Shown piece by piece: positions 1 to 10,689 of a DNA stretch of 64,000 nucleotides. Position 1 is the stretch's first letter. Each line of letters starts with the position of its first letter. A program made the position numbers and the translations under genes. The stretch is from Dastarcus helophoroides (Eukaryota; Arthropoda; Insecta; Coleoptera; Bothrideridae). The stretch covers positions 5,083,316 to 5,147,315 of the forward strand of contig CM053327.1 in the NCBI GenBank assembly GCA_028583605.1, read 5' to 3'. Below the pieces are notes generated by a model. That model was not told where the DNA came from. It saw only the letters and a program-made list of their open reading frames with translations, and searched no databases.

Positions 1-1090
1 TGGCTTATTTGAAAATATTTAAATAATGATATTTTTTCGACATGTATGTACTATTTATCTGTGCACTCATAAATTAAAAGTATACTGCAGTGGTGTGGTT
101 AGTGAGTGGGCAGTGTGTATTATATTGAGAAATTTCACTTTATGTTAAAGTGCTTAAAAAGCTTAAGTTTAAATCTGGAACTTTTTTATAAATTAGTTGA
201 TTCAACTGTTTGCCTAAATTGCAAACTTTAGTAAATGGATCTTTTATAATTTTAAATTCTTACTTCGACTTAAAATTCGAACATCTTCCGAAAATAATTA
301 CTTTCATTTCTGGAAATTGGGTTTTTTTTTGCAAATTTTGATTTAAACAAAAATAACGAAAACCCTTAAATTTAAAATATGAGTTCTAATATACTTCATA
401 AATTCGGGAAAAAAGACTCGTAATTTGTTATTTCTCCAATTTTCTAAATATTAGCCTCATAGCGTATTCCATAATTTCTTAAAAATGGATGAGTGTTTGT
501 TAATGATTTTAAGTAAAAAAATATTTCGAAAATTCATGTCTACAAGCTAAATTAAAAAAAAAATTGTTAAGAAAAAACATAAAGTATGATTTATAAAATT
601 TGGAGAACAAAGGTGAAAATTTCATAACTTGGACTTTAAAAAAAATAGGAGTTAACAGTTAGAATTTTAGGAGAATAATTAAAGTTTTCTAAAAAAACAC
701 AAATTATGTAAAGAAAAATAAAATTCCACGAAAGAAATCGATATTTGTAAAAACATGTGTTCACTCGAAATCTGGAGAAAAAGGTCAAAATATTGAAATT
801 AAAGCTGATTTTGAAATAAATTCAAAGTCGCTAAAAAATGTATTAGAAATTTTCATTCATTGTCGAAATTTTGGAAAAAAAATAAAAATGCAAAATGTCT
901 ATATTTCCACAAAAGAAAACTTTATATCGACTCATCCAACGAAGACTGTAGTAGATCATTATTTGCTCTATCGAGATATTTCAAATTAAAATGTTTACAT
1001 AGTCACGAAAAATCAGTACGCTGAAAATATATTTTTTGAAAAATCTTAAAATTTGCTAGGCAATGTAAAATTTAAAAATTGTGTAAGGTT
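1..1090. other. AT-rich stretch without recognised gene
   Basis: No protein family or RNA could be recognised. From about 240 to 900 the sequence is a loose, quasi-periodic alternation of short A-rich and T-rich tracts of the same kind as at 6440-7570 and 59400-60400. If trypsin T1 is complete, its last exon must lie further left than this window or be lost. I searched this stretch on the minus strand for a Gly-Asp-Ser-Gly-Gly coding stretch and found none. Confidence 0.5.
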
Positions 1091-1365
1091 ACTCCAAATA
1101 CGATAGTTTTCAATGGAATATACTGGGTGAGTCTTTGATGCTGCCAATGCATCTCACTGTGAATTTGCTTAAAAACTAATTTAATTCTAGGGACATGATA
1201 GTCGTCAATGAAAACTATTATGAAGCTACACAAAATACGATAGTTTTCAATGGAATATACTGGGTGAGCCCTTGCTACTACCAATGCATCTCACTGTGAA
1301 TTTGCTTAGAAAATATTTTATTTATGGGGATATGATAGTCTCCAATAAAAAACTATTATGGAGCT
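1091..1365. repeat. 137-bp tandem duplication
   Basis: The block beginning around aaatacgatagttttcaatg at 1096 recurs at 1233, a shift of 137 bp. Similarity continues through the shared ccaatgcatctcactgtgaa segment and the following caat-rich tail. The two units differ by scattered substitutions and small indels. No coding potential was seen. The array lies downstream of the visible part of T1. Confidence 0.75.
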
Positions 1366-1755
1366 CAAACGCCTGATGTAGGTAAAATTGAGTTACTGTA
1401 GTCATCGTTGGACGAGTCGATATGCAAGGTATTTCAATTAGGAGTCCCCCAGCCAATTACAGGAAAAATAAAAAATGTATTTTTATTTTGTAAACAGATG
1501 CAGATTTCTCAGGTTAACACATTTTTTAGGATATATAAATTACTATTACAATATAAAGTTATCACCAGAGATGAAACTGCAGTTAAAAAATATTCTCGAT
1601 CAAATACGTTCGAAAAATATGTCATTCAATTAAGAATTGAATTTTAATGAAAACTGAGCTAGAAAGGTATAAGTCTTGAGAGTTAAACTAAAAACAGGGA
1701 GGATTTTAAAAACTTTAAAATATTTTAATTTGGGTTTTGGCAGCGATGTATTTAC

Positions 1756-3256
1756 CTGGCAGCCATCTTTTCCGCCTTCTGGTGTGCCGGCGCAGAACAT
1801 ATTACGAGTGATTTTCTTTTTCTCGGTATACGCACTTACGCAGTCCGTAAATGGTACTATAGGAATGATCACTTTTTGCAAGACTGGGGACACGCGTCCA
1901 CCGCTCTGAAAAGTGGAAGTTTTTAGAAAGGCTACAATAATATTTAAAATTTACCACCACGCACTTCTGTGCGACCCCAACCAGTCAAAATAGTCTCATC
2001 TCCAGTCATTAGAACCTGATTTGGAGGTGGTAAATCGATACCACCAATGCCTGGGCGATGTGGAAGTGACTGGCAAAGCTAAAAGAAATAAACCGGATTA
2101 GCGAATTTGGTGGTAGGGTTACTAGCCAACCAATTGATACCTATTTTTAAATACTCAATACTCAAACAAATAAGTTGTGTTCAAAAATAACTTAGCTTAG
2201 TTCAACATAAGCAGGAATTTTTTAAAAATCGTTGAGAAGTTGCATATATATTAGTGGAAAATTTGAATAAAGCTGACTTTTAAATTTTTTTTGGTTTTTA
2301 AATTATAATCGCCGTTCTATTTTTTTTTTTTTTTTGAAATTTTGAAGTGCTATATTTTTTAGGAGGTGAACATTTCACTAAGATGTTTTTCCAAACAGGT
2401 TGTTTTCAAAAATATATTTCAACTTGCCGAGCCCAGTTTGTCGGATATTTAAGTTATTGTAACGCAATGTAAATATATGAAATATTGTCGTCGAACGCGA
2501 AACCCATTCAGCGTTCGAATGTTGTGTGGCATCCGAATACCATAATCTGTAATGCGGGCATTCGAATTCAAGCTTGCAAGAGAGAATCCAAGTCGAAATC
2601 CAGTCGAAATTTCGAGAATCGAATGCACTTGGGATCGTTATAGAATCAAATACCTCTCGCAACTTGTACTCGAATATCCCAACACTAGACTTAAATATTG
2701 TTAAAAATTACTCAGGAACTCAGACGTACAATAAGAAGAGCAATGTCGTTCTCCAAGGTTGCAGTCGTGAAGTTTTCATGCACGAAGGAGGAACAAACCT
2801 TCGATGTTACACCGTCTTTGCCATAATTAGAACTTCCTGCTCTTATAAGCAAACCATCAAGTTTACTGAAATGAATGAAATGTTTCCAAACTGCACCTTA
2901 GTCCAAAATTTGGTTAGAATACCTTTCATATGGCTTAATACAGTGGGCAGCAGTGGCGACCGTAACTTTCGTAAGAATAGCACCGCCACAGTAAAACTGA
3001 TTCTTATACGAAATGGCAACTTGATATGGAAAATCTTCTATGTTTGCTGGCGACCCACCAATGATTTTCATGCCCAAACTGCGTTGTAAATCTAAAAATT
3101 ACAACACTTTCATTGGCATGTATGTGGTATTAATAGTCGAATATTTAACTAAAAGAACTTACTGAATTTTATATTATTATTACGTGTTCTTTTTGCTTGT
3201 GAAAATGCAGCAGCAAGTAGCAGAATGATAAAAACAGTGTTCATTATTTTCATCAT
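1756..3256 (-). CDS. Trypsin-like serine protease T1 (last exon not found)
   Basis: Secreted S1A serine protease assembled from five exons: 3163-3256, 2923-3091, 2730-2865, 1965-2078 and 1756-1905. Splice phases are 1, 2, 0, 0, and all joins keep frame. Residues 1-21 are a signal peptide (hydrophobic IILLLAAAF). The activation site is GMK|IIGG near residue 40. His57 lies in TAAHC (residue 81), Asp102 in ENDIALL (about 128), the GWGRTE motif around 166-171, and the trypsin-type Asp189 in GGKDGCQ (218). The donor after GRTE is GTGCGT, which is weak but is the phase-0 site homologous to T2. The exon encoding Ser195 (about 49 residues) is missing from 1-1755. It may lie beyond the left edge, as T2 has a 6-kb intron at that place, or the gene may be a 3'-truncated pseudogene. 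T1 is the closest paralogue of T2 and was probably a digestive trypsin (family knowledge plus inference). Confidence 0.85.
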
Positions 3257-3475
3257 TAAACTAATTATGATCTTAGTTTTGTAGAATTTTTACGTAAGTC
3301 AGTCTAGGTGTTGCCAGCTTACGTCCTGTCAGTATTGGTGGATTTAGAGTTAAAAATCATTATTATTTTGTCCCAACATTCTTAAGTTATTGTTTTCACA
3401 GCGTGAAATAATTTCCTGCATATATTGCCACTATAACAAATTGACTAATAACTAAAAGTAACATAACATAACATG
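3257..3475 (-). promoter_or_regulatory. Upstream region of T1, conserved with T2
   Basis: About 220 bp upstream of the T1 start codon aligns with the region upstream of T2 (30174-30412). Shared blocks include attcttaagttat, ttttcacagcgtgaaataattt and aaattgactaataacta. The match continues into exon 1 and intron 1, so the duplication carried the promoter. No TATA box is obvious at the usual distance. The conserved blocks are candidate shared control elements, or may simply reflect recent duplication. Confidence 0.5.
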
Positions 3476-4041
3476 ATTTTATACTTTTTAAGAGGTCATT
3501 AACTACGATGTCATAAACATTAAGTGTTTATATAGTCAGAGTGTCCCTTTGAAAATTATACAGCCGAGTAAAGGGCAAGTTAAAAATGTTTATGTTTTTA
3601 TACAAAAATGAATAAATTTTTAGTTTAAGAGTTCTGGTTTTAGGGTTTAACAATTGGAGCATCTGAAAATACTGATAGGTGAAAGTTCATTTTAATATTT
3701 TATAGGCAAATGCAAAAATTAATTAATTACCTATTTTGAAATATTTATTTTTTTAAGGAAAGGGAGGTTTCTTAATATAGTTGTTGCAATTAACCTAATA
3801 ATAAAGGATAACATTGTTTTACTATCCGAAAATTTTAAAGTCGATTAGCCACTTCAAATTCGAGATAAATCAAATCGACGTTATAATAATTTACACAAGA
3901 AACAATGCATGGTAAAAATGTTAAGCTTTTGAAACACGAGTTTTTTTTGTGGAACGGACTGGTCCTTGGTTATCTTCAAAAATTAAAATACAAATCTTGT
4001 CCCCTAAAACCAAGAAAGATTAAAAAACACAACAAAGATTG

Positions 4042-4082
4042 CTCTAACGCGTTTCGACGGCCAAGCTGTCATCTTCAGAGAG
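4042..4082 (-). ncRNA. Hammerhead-like ribozyme motif, Penelope-associated
   Basis: Read on the minus strand: helix I strand CUCU, core CUGAAGA, a helix II hairpin (GAC...GUC with a further GC pair), core GAAA, the palindrome CGCG as a minimal helix III, then UU and the second helix I strand AGAG. This is the linear order of a type I hammerhead. There is one extra U between the CUGAAGA box and helix II compared with the textbook core. A four-base self-complementary helix III would need dimerisation to form. Penelope-like elements are known to carry hammerhead ribozymes, which supports the call. Activity is untested. Confidence 0.55.
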
Positions 4083-5280
4083 ATACTAACACCTAATCGT
4101 AAAATTAACCCTTACATACTAAAAATATTCACTTCGTGCATGCGCATCTAATCACACATAATTGTTTCCAAATTAATAACGAGTTTTATGAACAACTTGA
4201 GGGCGCAGCCATGGGAAATCCTTTGTCACCTTTCATAGCTGAGCTCTTCATGAGGGTTCCTGAAAATCGTTTTAAAAATGAATGTAGTTTGCGTCCCTAA
4301 AGTATGGGTTAGATATGTAGATGACAGTTTTGCTCTTTTTGACACAAATTAAATTTTTGATAGCTTCATTGAGGTATTAAATTTACCGTAGAGTTATAAA
4401 AAGAAGGAGCATTACCATTTTAAGGCACTATAGTTATTAGGAATAAAAATAGATTTGAATTTGATGTATATAAGAAAGACTCCAGTAGATTCCACTATGT
4501 AACTTCCAATCCTAACAATTGCATGCAACACAAACTTCAATTTCCTTTCCCATCGCCTTCTGAGTCTTCCTCTAATAGAGAAAGATTCGGAAGGAAGTTG
4601 AAGACAATTAAACATAGAGCTGAAGTTAATGGGTTCGATCCTAATATTATTTATAAAATTATTAATAAGAAAAAATTCAAACGTCATTTGGTAACTATCA
4701 CAACTTTCCGGGCTGATGAAAACAAAAACTTTAAGTTCGCCTCACTGTTATTTGAACCCTCGCTTAAGCATGGTTTGGATGCAATTTTACGAAAACAGGG
4801 CTTCCGGGTTGTTTTTAGTTCTAACGGCAAATTAAATTCGCTTAGAAATTCGGGTAGTTTGAAGGACAAAGTAGAGCAAATGGACAAGTCAGATATTTAC
4901 CAAATTACCACAAAAATACGTCAAGCCAACTAGACGGTCTCTTAAAATCCGACGAGAAGTCAAGTGTGGCTCGACATACTTTTGAATTAGATCATACTAT
5001 AGATAATAATATTAAACTGTTAAGAGTAGTAAATAAGAATTATATGTTAAATGCATATGAAAGCTTAGCCATCCATAAGGCTGGAAACAACCTTATAAAT
5101 GGTTGCGCTGGGCCTTTAGGCCATTCATCTCTGTTAAAAATAGTTAGGGTTGATAGATAAGAAATTGTGACATTACGACGTCTATGATTAGATTCGCATG
5201 CGCGTTTGCATGCGGTCGATCATGGACCAAGGGTATATCCTTATTATATAAGGGTTAATTTTAGGATTAGGTGTTAGTAT

Positions 5281-5321
5281 CTCTCTGAAGATGACAGCTT
5301 GGCCGTCGAGGCGGGTTAGAG
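5281..5321 (+). ncRNA. Degenerate hammerhead-like motif at PLE 3' side
   Basis: Same order of elements as at 4042-4082 but in plus orientation: CUCU, CUGAAGA at 5285-5291, the same helix II hairpin, then GAGG instead of GAAA (5308-5311), CGGG instead of CGCG, UU, AGAG. Loss of the conserved GAAA should abolish cleavage. It forms an inverted pair with the copy at 4042-4082 around the PLE remnant. Confidence 0.45.
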
Positions 5322-5389
5322 CAACCTTTATTGGGTTCTTCAATCTTTCTTTGTCTCAGTTCAATTTTTTACGGGCTATTTATTGTTAA

Positions 5390-5540
5390 TATAAAGATAG
5401 TCAACAGATTATTGAATAATATGTTTTATCGCACCATTGAAAATTAAGTGCCCTTAAAATTAAATCTTTATTGATAATTATTAACCTTATAATATTTAGC
5501 TGCTTTATAATAACTTAGTACCACATAATACCTTAGTTAG
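5390..5540. repeat. Dispersed repeat, copy 1 (pair with 18300-18440)
   Basis: About 130 bp here, including gaaaattaagtg, aaattaaatctttatt and cataataacttagtaccacataata-like blocks, is repeated in the same orientation at 18300-18440 with scattered differences. No coding signal was seen. It is a candidate short non-autonomous element. Just downstream, at about 5650-5680, is a ctgatacccacgacttcgtc segment of the kind often seen in insect interspersed repeats. Confidence 0.55.
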
Positions 5541-6208
5541 CTATCATAATGCTTCAAATGCGAATATTATTTTAAAATTTTTTTGATTTTTTATGTCATC
5601 GTTGTCAATGATACGATAAAGCTTTGAATGCAACTCAATTATTAGTGACTAGCTGATACCCACGACTTCGTCTGCGTGGAATTAGATACATTTTAACATT
5701 TTTCTAGAAAATGTTGACGTATTATTTTACTTCCTCGGCGTATAATTTTCTAAAAAAAACTTCCAATGTTAGGCATGTTTATTTCCCGATGCACCCATCA
5801 ATTAAATCTACTGTCCAAGCTTAGGTTTCTGTATCCAAATATTTAGGTTATAACTCCGTCAATAGCTATGATATATTTTTTAATATTTTTATATAAAAAG
5901 GTAATAAAACAAAAGAGTTTTAAATACTTTAAAAAAGAATAACTAACAGAAATATAACTCTATGTAATCAACTATCCAAAGTTACAAACAGTTTATAAAA
6001 TTTCATGGCCTGTTAGATTGAAAGAGATCAATTTGTTTTGTTTTAGATATGAACTCGATAACAGCACTTTTAGCTATCAAAAGTTACAAACAGTGTGTAC
6101 AAATTTTTAAAAAACAACAACAATTTCTAGAATTGCAGACCTTACAGCTCTTAAATTCCAGATTTCAAAAGTGAAATGGGCAAGTTTGATTTCAAGTTCA
6201 AAATTTCT

Positions 6209-6378
6209 ATATCACTGCTGCGCGTAAAAAGAGGTTAAGTTAAATTTCGTGAAAATGAGTTAAAGTCGTTTTCTAATATAATTTTGAGGTTCTGAGGTCA
6301 TGTGCAAACTGAATAGTATTATTTTCTCCAATTTTATAATTATTGACTTAACCCCTTTTACACGCGCAGCAGCGATAT
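6209..6378. repeat. MITE-like element with ~33-bp inverted ends
   Basis: The left end, atatcactgctgcgcgtaaa and on, is matched in inverted orientation by the right end, where cgcgcagcagcgatat closes at 6378. About 28 of 33 positions pair. The interior (about 100 bp) is AT-rich and non-coding. Size, inverted ends and lack of coding capacity fit a miniature inverted-repeat element. No clear target-site duplication was identified, so the superfamily is unknown. Confidence 0.5.
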
Positions 6379-6439
6379 TTCTCATAAAATTTTAAGTGTT
6401 TGCTAAGAATATAAAATTCAGCCTCGAAATCTCAACTTA

Positions 6440-7570
6440 TTAACATTTCTACTGAAATGTCCAATTCGCCATTTGAATTTCAAAATTTCTATTTTTTTTT
6501 AAATCAGGGTTTCAGTAGAAATTCCCAGTTTAGACCTAAGGAAAAAAGATCTTCTTAGAATTGCAACTTTGATTGCAAAGTTTTTTTCTTTATTTCGGTT
6601 TGTGGAAGAAAGTTGAATTCTTAACTAGAAATGTCTATACTTTTCTAGAGATTTTAAACTGAGAATTCGAAATTTTTACCTTATCTTGAAATTTCAACTT
6701 TAATCTTAAAATGCCTACTTTAAACTTAAAATTTAGAATTTTATCTCTTACTTTCTTCCAAAAATATAAAGTTTAATTTTCAAATTTTACTTTTTTCTCA
6801 AAATTTTGATTTTTAATTTCAAAATTCGAATTTTTAATTCTTTTTTTTAGGTATTCGAAGCTAAAATTTTGGGTTTAACCTCTTAAAGGCTTTTTAAATG
6901 TATTCGCTGATGAATTTATTTTAAAAAACCAAATTTTCACTCAAAATTTAGAGGAAAACTTTAAATATTTGAAAGTTGAATTGTTTAGTAAAAAATGTTT
7001 TCATAATTCTGAACTGATAAAATAAACATTTTTTAAAATTTTATACCTTTTAAGGTAAAATTTAAAGTAAAAAATTTTAAAAAATAATCTAATAGGTCAA
7101 CATTTCAAATCTAAATACGAGATTTCTTAAAGAGAGGTCAGAATTTCATGAATACAATAAATATTTTGTTATCAGGTTATTTGATAAATCTTATTGTTTT
7201 AATTTTTATGTAAAAATTTTCCGAGAAAATCTTTTTAAAATTTAACGAAAACTTTAAAATTGTAATAATCTGTTTAACACAAAATTACCAAAAAAAGAAT
7301 TGAAATTTCGATTGTTAGAATCAAATTTTAAAAAATAATTTTGCGTTTAAACTAAAGTTGTGGGAAAAAATCAAAATCATCAACTTTAATTTTAAAACCA
7401 AAAGATTTGACACCTAAAAATAAAAAAGTATAAATAACAATTTTTGGTAATTTCAATCTAATATTTGAAATTTTAGGAAAAATTGTAGACATTTCGAGTT
7501 CTAACTTAGAGCTTTAAAAAAAAATAAAAAAACCACTCATTTTATTAAAAAGAATGAATTTTTTATTATA
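6440..7570. repeat. Degenerate short-period AT-rich repeat tract
   Basis: The tract is built from loosely repeated units of roughly 20-30 bp, each with an aaaattt core next to a short A-run or T-run and an occasional cga or gaa. The T-rich side is mostly on the plus strand at first, then switches. Similar tracts occur at 240-900, 28990-29640, 36360-37150, 51900-52320, 55440-56860, 59150-60400 and 61160-61400. No reading frame or promoter is apparent. Confidence 0.45.
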
Positions 7571-9056
7571 AATTTCGAAAAATTTGTCAAAAGGTCAAAA
7601 AAAGTATAGATTTCGAGTTAATAATAATATTAATAATAATAATATTAATAATAATAACAAATATAATTGTTGTATTTGTAAGAAAAAGGTTTGAACTTTT
7701 CGATTGAAAGACTGTGAAAAAAATAAAATAAAAATTGTAACTTCCAACCCGAAATTCCGCAGAAAGTAGCAACTTTGAAAAAATGTATGGTTTAGGATTA
7801 CATGTCAAGTTTAAACTTAAAATTACAAAAAAACAAAAATAAATAATATTACATTTAAGGAAACATACAAAAGAAATTTAAAACTTAAAATTTAAGGTTG
7901 AAAATCTTAGATAAATAGTATTTTCCTGTTTAAACATACCTATAATGTTAAAAAAAATGAAAAATTCAAGCTAAAATAGAAAAAATTTTTGAATTTGTGG
8001 TCCAACCCAAAGAAATATTAGATGGGATACAAGACAAATATTAATAAAGCCCAAATAATTCTGATTGAAAGATATAGGTATGGCACCTCAGCGATACTTG
8101 CTAAACTTATTTTCAAATTTTGGGAGATTTAAAAACAAATCATTAGTTAGAGAGCATATTGATATGACATGATCCGTGTTGTCTAAAAAAAAATCAAAAT
8201 GAAAAAATATTTTTATTAATTTGAATAATAACAGTTTAATTTTTGTTACAATTCAATATTATTTTCAAAAATTCTAAAAATATTAATGCAGAAAAAATAA
8301 ATTTTAAATATCGTTTTCGAACTTTTCATCTATTATTTATTATTTTTTAAATTTAAAAATAGAATAGAGGTTTGAAAAATAACAATTTTTTTTACAAAGC
8401 TAATATTTTTAATTTAAGTAACAATTTAAGACAACAGGAGCTCCCAAATTTGGCCCTTTTTCTTTGGTAACTTTTTCACGTTAAAGTTATCAAAAAAAAG
8501 TTATAAAAAATGATTGAGAGTTTAATTTTTAACTTTGCAAAATTTGAACTTGCTAGCTGGCAAATTCTGTCACTCCCATCTCCAATAATGGAAATGACAG
8601 TTTATTGCGCAACTTCACCGGTAATACTTATCAGTCTTACAATCATTAATCAGTTTAAAACATAAATTAAAAAATTTAAACCATAAAAACGGTTATTAAT
8701 TCAAAAATTGCAAACAACTCTCAATATACTGTCATAAATATTAATTTGTTACCTGCCTTATCAAATTTGGCTATCGGAACATGTCAGAGTGTACTTTTAA
8801 TCCTTCGTTAGGCTCCCTTAAAGGTGGAATTTCCAAAAATACATTTTTAGTGTGCGCCTATATTAAAAAAAAAACCTTTGTGAAAAATTTCAAGTTTCTA
8901 GAGTTAGCGGTTTGGGCTGAGCATTGATATATGTATATCAGTCAGTTTCCTTTTTTGCATATAAAGAAAGATTAAAACAACTCGGACGTGGCCAGACGTG
9001 GCTAATGCTTCGTCGCCTGGCAACTTCATCGATTTTTATAAATTGCATAATAATCT
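7570..9056. other. AT-rich intergenic DNA
   Basis: Contains a TAA/ATT-type microsatellite around 7618-7662 and otherwise unrecognised AT-rich sequence. No exon with conserved protease residues and no transposase motif was recognised on either strand. Confidence 0.4.
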
Positions 9057-9059
9057 CGT

Positions 9060-9372
9060 TATATTTTGTTTATTAATTTTATTTAACATTTCTACGACTG
9101 AGTATGGAAATGTCTCAATTTTTATTAATCATATTCTACAACATTTTCTTAAATATGAGTACATGATATCTAAATTTATTTAAAACGTCACCTCATGACA
9201 GTTGACAAAAAATAGTTTAGTTTATTTTACATAGAATAGAAAAAAAAATGAAAATAGAAGACCAAAATTAGATATGAAAAAATTGTTTTTTTTTTGATAA
9301 ATTATGAAACTATAAAAATGTAAAAAATATAAGAAAAATATTAAAAAATATTAAAAAAAGGTTGTAGCACTG
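9060..9372 (-). mobile_element. Hammerhead-retroelement copy starting at the cleavage point
   Basis: This ~310-bp block matches the arms at 27883-28165 and 28625-28920 (shared catgacagttgacaaa, tagaagaccaaaattagatat and others). In sense (minus) orientation its 5' end at 9372 begins CAGTGCTACAACC. In the ribozyme-bearing copies that sequence directly follows the predicted hammerhead cleavage site. The ribozyme half upstream is absent, as expected if the inserted RNA had self-cleaved. The element is non-coding. An hAT end abuts it at 9376. Confidence 0.55.
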
Positions 9373-9375
9373 AAC

Positions 9376-9965
9376 CAGTGGCGGCTGGTGCTAATAAAAT
9401 TTGGGGGTTGCAAAGAGACATTTGGAAAAAAATGTGCCGAAATTGGAAATTTTAAATTAAGCTGGAGAAATTAAGAAATATTTTATTTTCATTTTCGCAA
9501 AAAACAGAAAGAAAAAGAAGAGGAAGCCCATCTTTGGCATCTTTTGCCATCTTTGGAACTTTGGCAGCTGCAAATTTATCAATAACGATCGAATATTCCG
9601 TGGATTATGTCCTTTTCTTTGAAGACATCGTTAATGCGGACAATCTTTCCTGGCATAATGTATTTTTTAAAGAGTTTTTATTCTTTCCAGACTGGGCAAG
9701 AACCATTCTGCTTCAGCGGAAGTCATTGGGATAGTTATCAGGATTTTTAAAAGATTTAGAGTTTCACTAAGCTCACTATTTTCTGAAATAATGTTATAGA
9801 GTACAAGTAAACCAAAAGCCGATTTAAACTTTTCTGTTTCGTAAATTAGGGTTAGTTTAGTTCTTAGTTTTTGTAAATTAAAAAATGGATGAACCTTGAC
9901 GGTTTCTTTAAAAATTTTTTCAGGAAAAGTGATTCTATGTTGGTTAAACTATTCAGAAAAAATAA
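9376..9965 (-). mobile_element. hAT transposon remnant (dimerisation domain)
   Basis: The minus strand encodes, with breaks, a C-terminal hAT dimerisation region: LLKILITIPMTSAEAEW is clear near 9700-9780, preceded by LYNIISENSELSETLN. In intact relatives this is followed by a TLKRIKT-type helix, seen here as LERIKTL before a stop. The sequence cagtggcggctggtgct at 9376 resembles an hAT terminal inverted repeat and would be the 3' end of this minus-strand element. The catalytic part further right is not recognisable. The copy is defective. Confidence 0.6.
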
Positions 9966-10361
9966 GGTTGCTGCAATTAAAAGGCCAGTGAAGCTGAATC
10001 GTTTTTTAGCTTAGCAGATAACAATGCCGCATAGGTACTTCTTTAGCTTCGCGAACTACTTCTGTTAAAACTTCGCTTTTTACAAAACACCGTCTGCACA
10101 ATATATAAGTCTAGAATAGGTCATCCACGTCGCTTAATTTCCAGTTTTTTCGACACATCGGTTACAGAATGGCTGTGCAATTAAACTTTGCACTGAATTC
10201 ATTTTTATTTGTATTTCAAGACTCGGAACATTTCCCGATGATAGATTATAATAGCGAATCGATATTTGGTTTGCACCCACAAGTGCAACCTAATGCTTGC
10301 TTATGGGCAAGTATTTTAAGAGAACAAAATATGGGTTAAGGCGCAGGTGCATATGTGTAAA

Positions 10362-10393
10362 GCAAAGTTTGCAGTCTAGCCTGCAAACTTTGC
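10362..10393. repeat. 32-bp near-perfect palindrome
   Basis: The sequence starting gcaaagtttgcag and ending ctgcaaactttgc reads the same on both strands except at two symmetric positions around a central ctag. It could form a cruciform or RNA hairpin, or be a paired binding site. Related tgcaaacctgcaaacctt sequence lies at 10555-10572. Confidence 0.6.
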
Positions 10394-10581
10394 AAACCGT
10401 GGACCCAATATATCATCAAACGCTTACGAATCGGCGGAATCCGCAATATTCAGCAGTATGGTTGGTAGCGATAAATCTGTTATCAATAAATAAAATAAAC
10501 AACATAAAGAACAATTTACTTTCTTTTTTATCCCAGCGATTTTTTGAAGGTTGCGCAAACCTGCAAACCTTAGCACTAGCC

Positions 10582-10627
10582 GTCACTGCATCAATGTTTC
10601 GGTCTCATTTGAGCTCGTCAGCAGTGC
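10582..10627 (-). ncRNA. Decayed hammerhead ribozyme copy
   Basis: On the minus strand: helix I strand GCACUG, core CUGACGA, helix II GCUC...GACC with one mismatch, core GAAA, helix III CAUUGAUG, then CAGUGA as the second helix I strand. Compared with the better copies, the two bases (UC) at the cleavage site are deleted, so this copy should be inactive. Sequence 5' of the motif (to about 10690) matches 28207-28270, showing that the same larger repeat was inserted here. Confidence 0.6.
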
Positions 10628-10689
10628 ATAACATGAAAAGGGAACAATCAGGAAGAATACTTAAAAATAATTTTAAAAAATAAAGAATA

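Larger units (their letters stand above)
3905..5345 (+). mobile_element. Decayed Penelope-like element (RT and endonuclease remnants)
   Basis: Reverse-transcriptase motifs of the Penelope-like (PLE) type are visible: GAAMGNPLSPFIAELFM at 4202-4255 and WVRYVDDSFALF at about 4305-4340, where YVDD is the catalytic box. After several frame breaks, 4523-4933 keeps RT-downstream sequence. 4855-5160 encodes pieces of the GIY-YIG endonuclease tail, including a SSVARHTFELDHTID stretch. The GIY-YIG core is largely deleted. Related hammerhead-like motifs sit at both ends in opposite orientation (4042-4082 minus, 5281-5321 plus). The flanking outer sequence ending near 3985 and beginning near 5330 matches repeats at 15870-16135 and 57640-57725. 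Many stops and frameshifts make it immobile. Confidence 0.75.

Noticed and set aside
1408..1455. Minus-strand GGGGACTCC resembling a GDS active-site start for T1
   Set aside because: It is followed at once by a stop, with no Gly-Gly-Pro, no acceptor AG in phase and no downstream WG or PGVY motif.
2574..3089. 171-codon open frame on the plus strand
   Set aside because: It lies exactly opposite T1 exons 2 and 3, which have conserved protease residues and splice sites; it is an antisense shadow.
10297..10683. 128-codon plus-strand frame
   Set aside because: It runs through the 32-bp palindrome and the antisense of a hammerhead repeat; no protein family resemblance.
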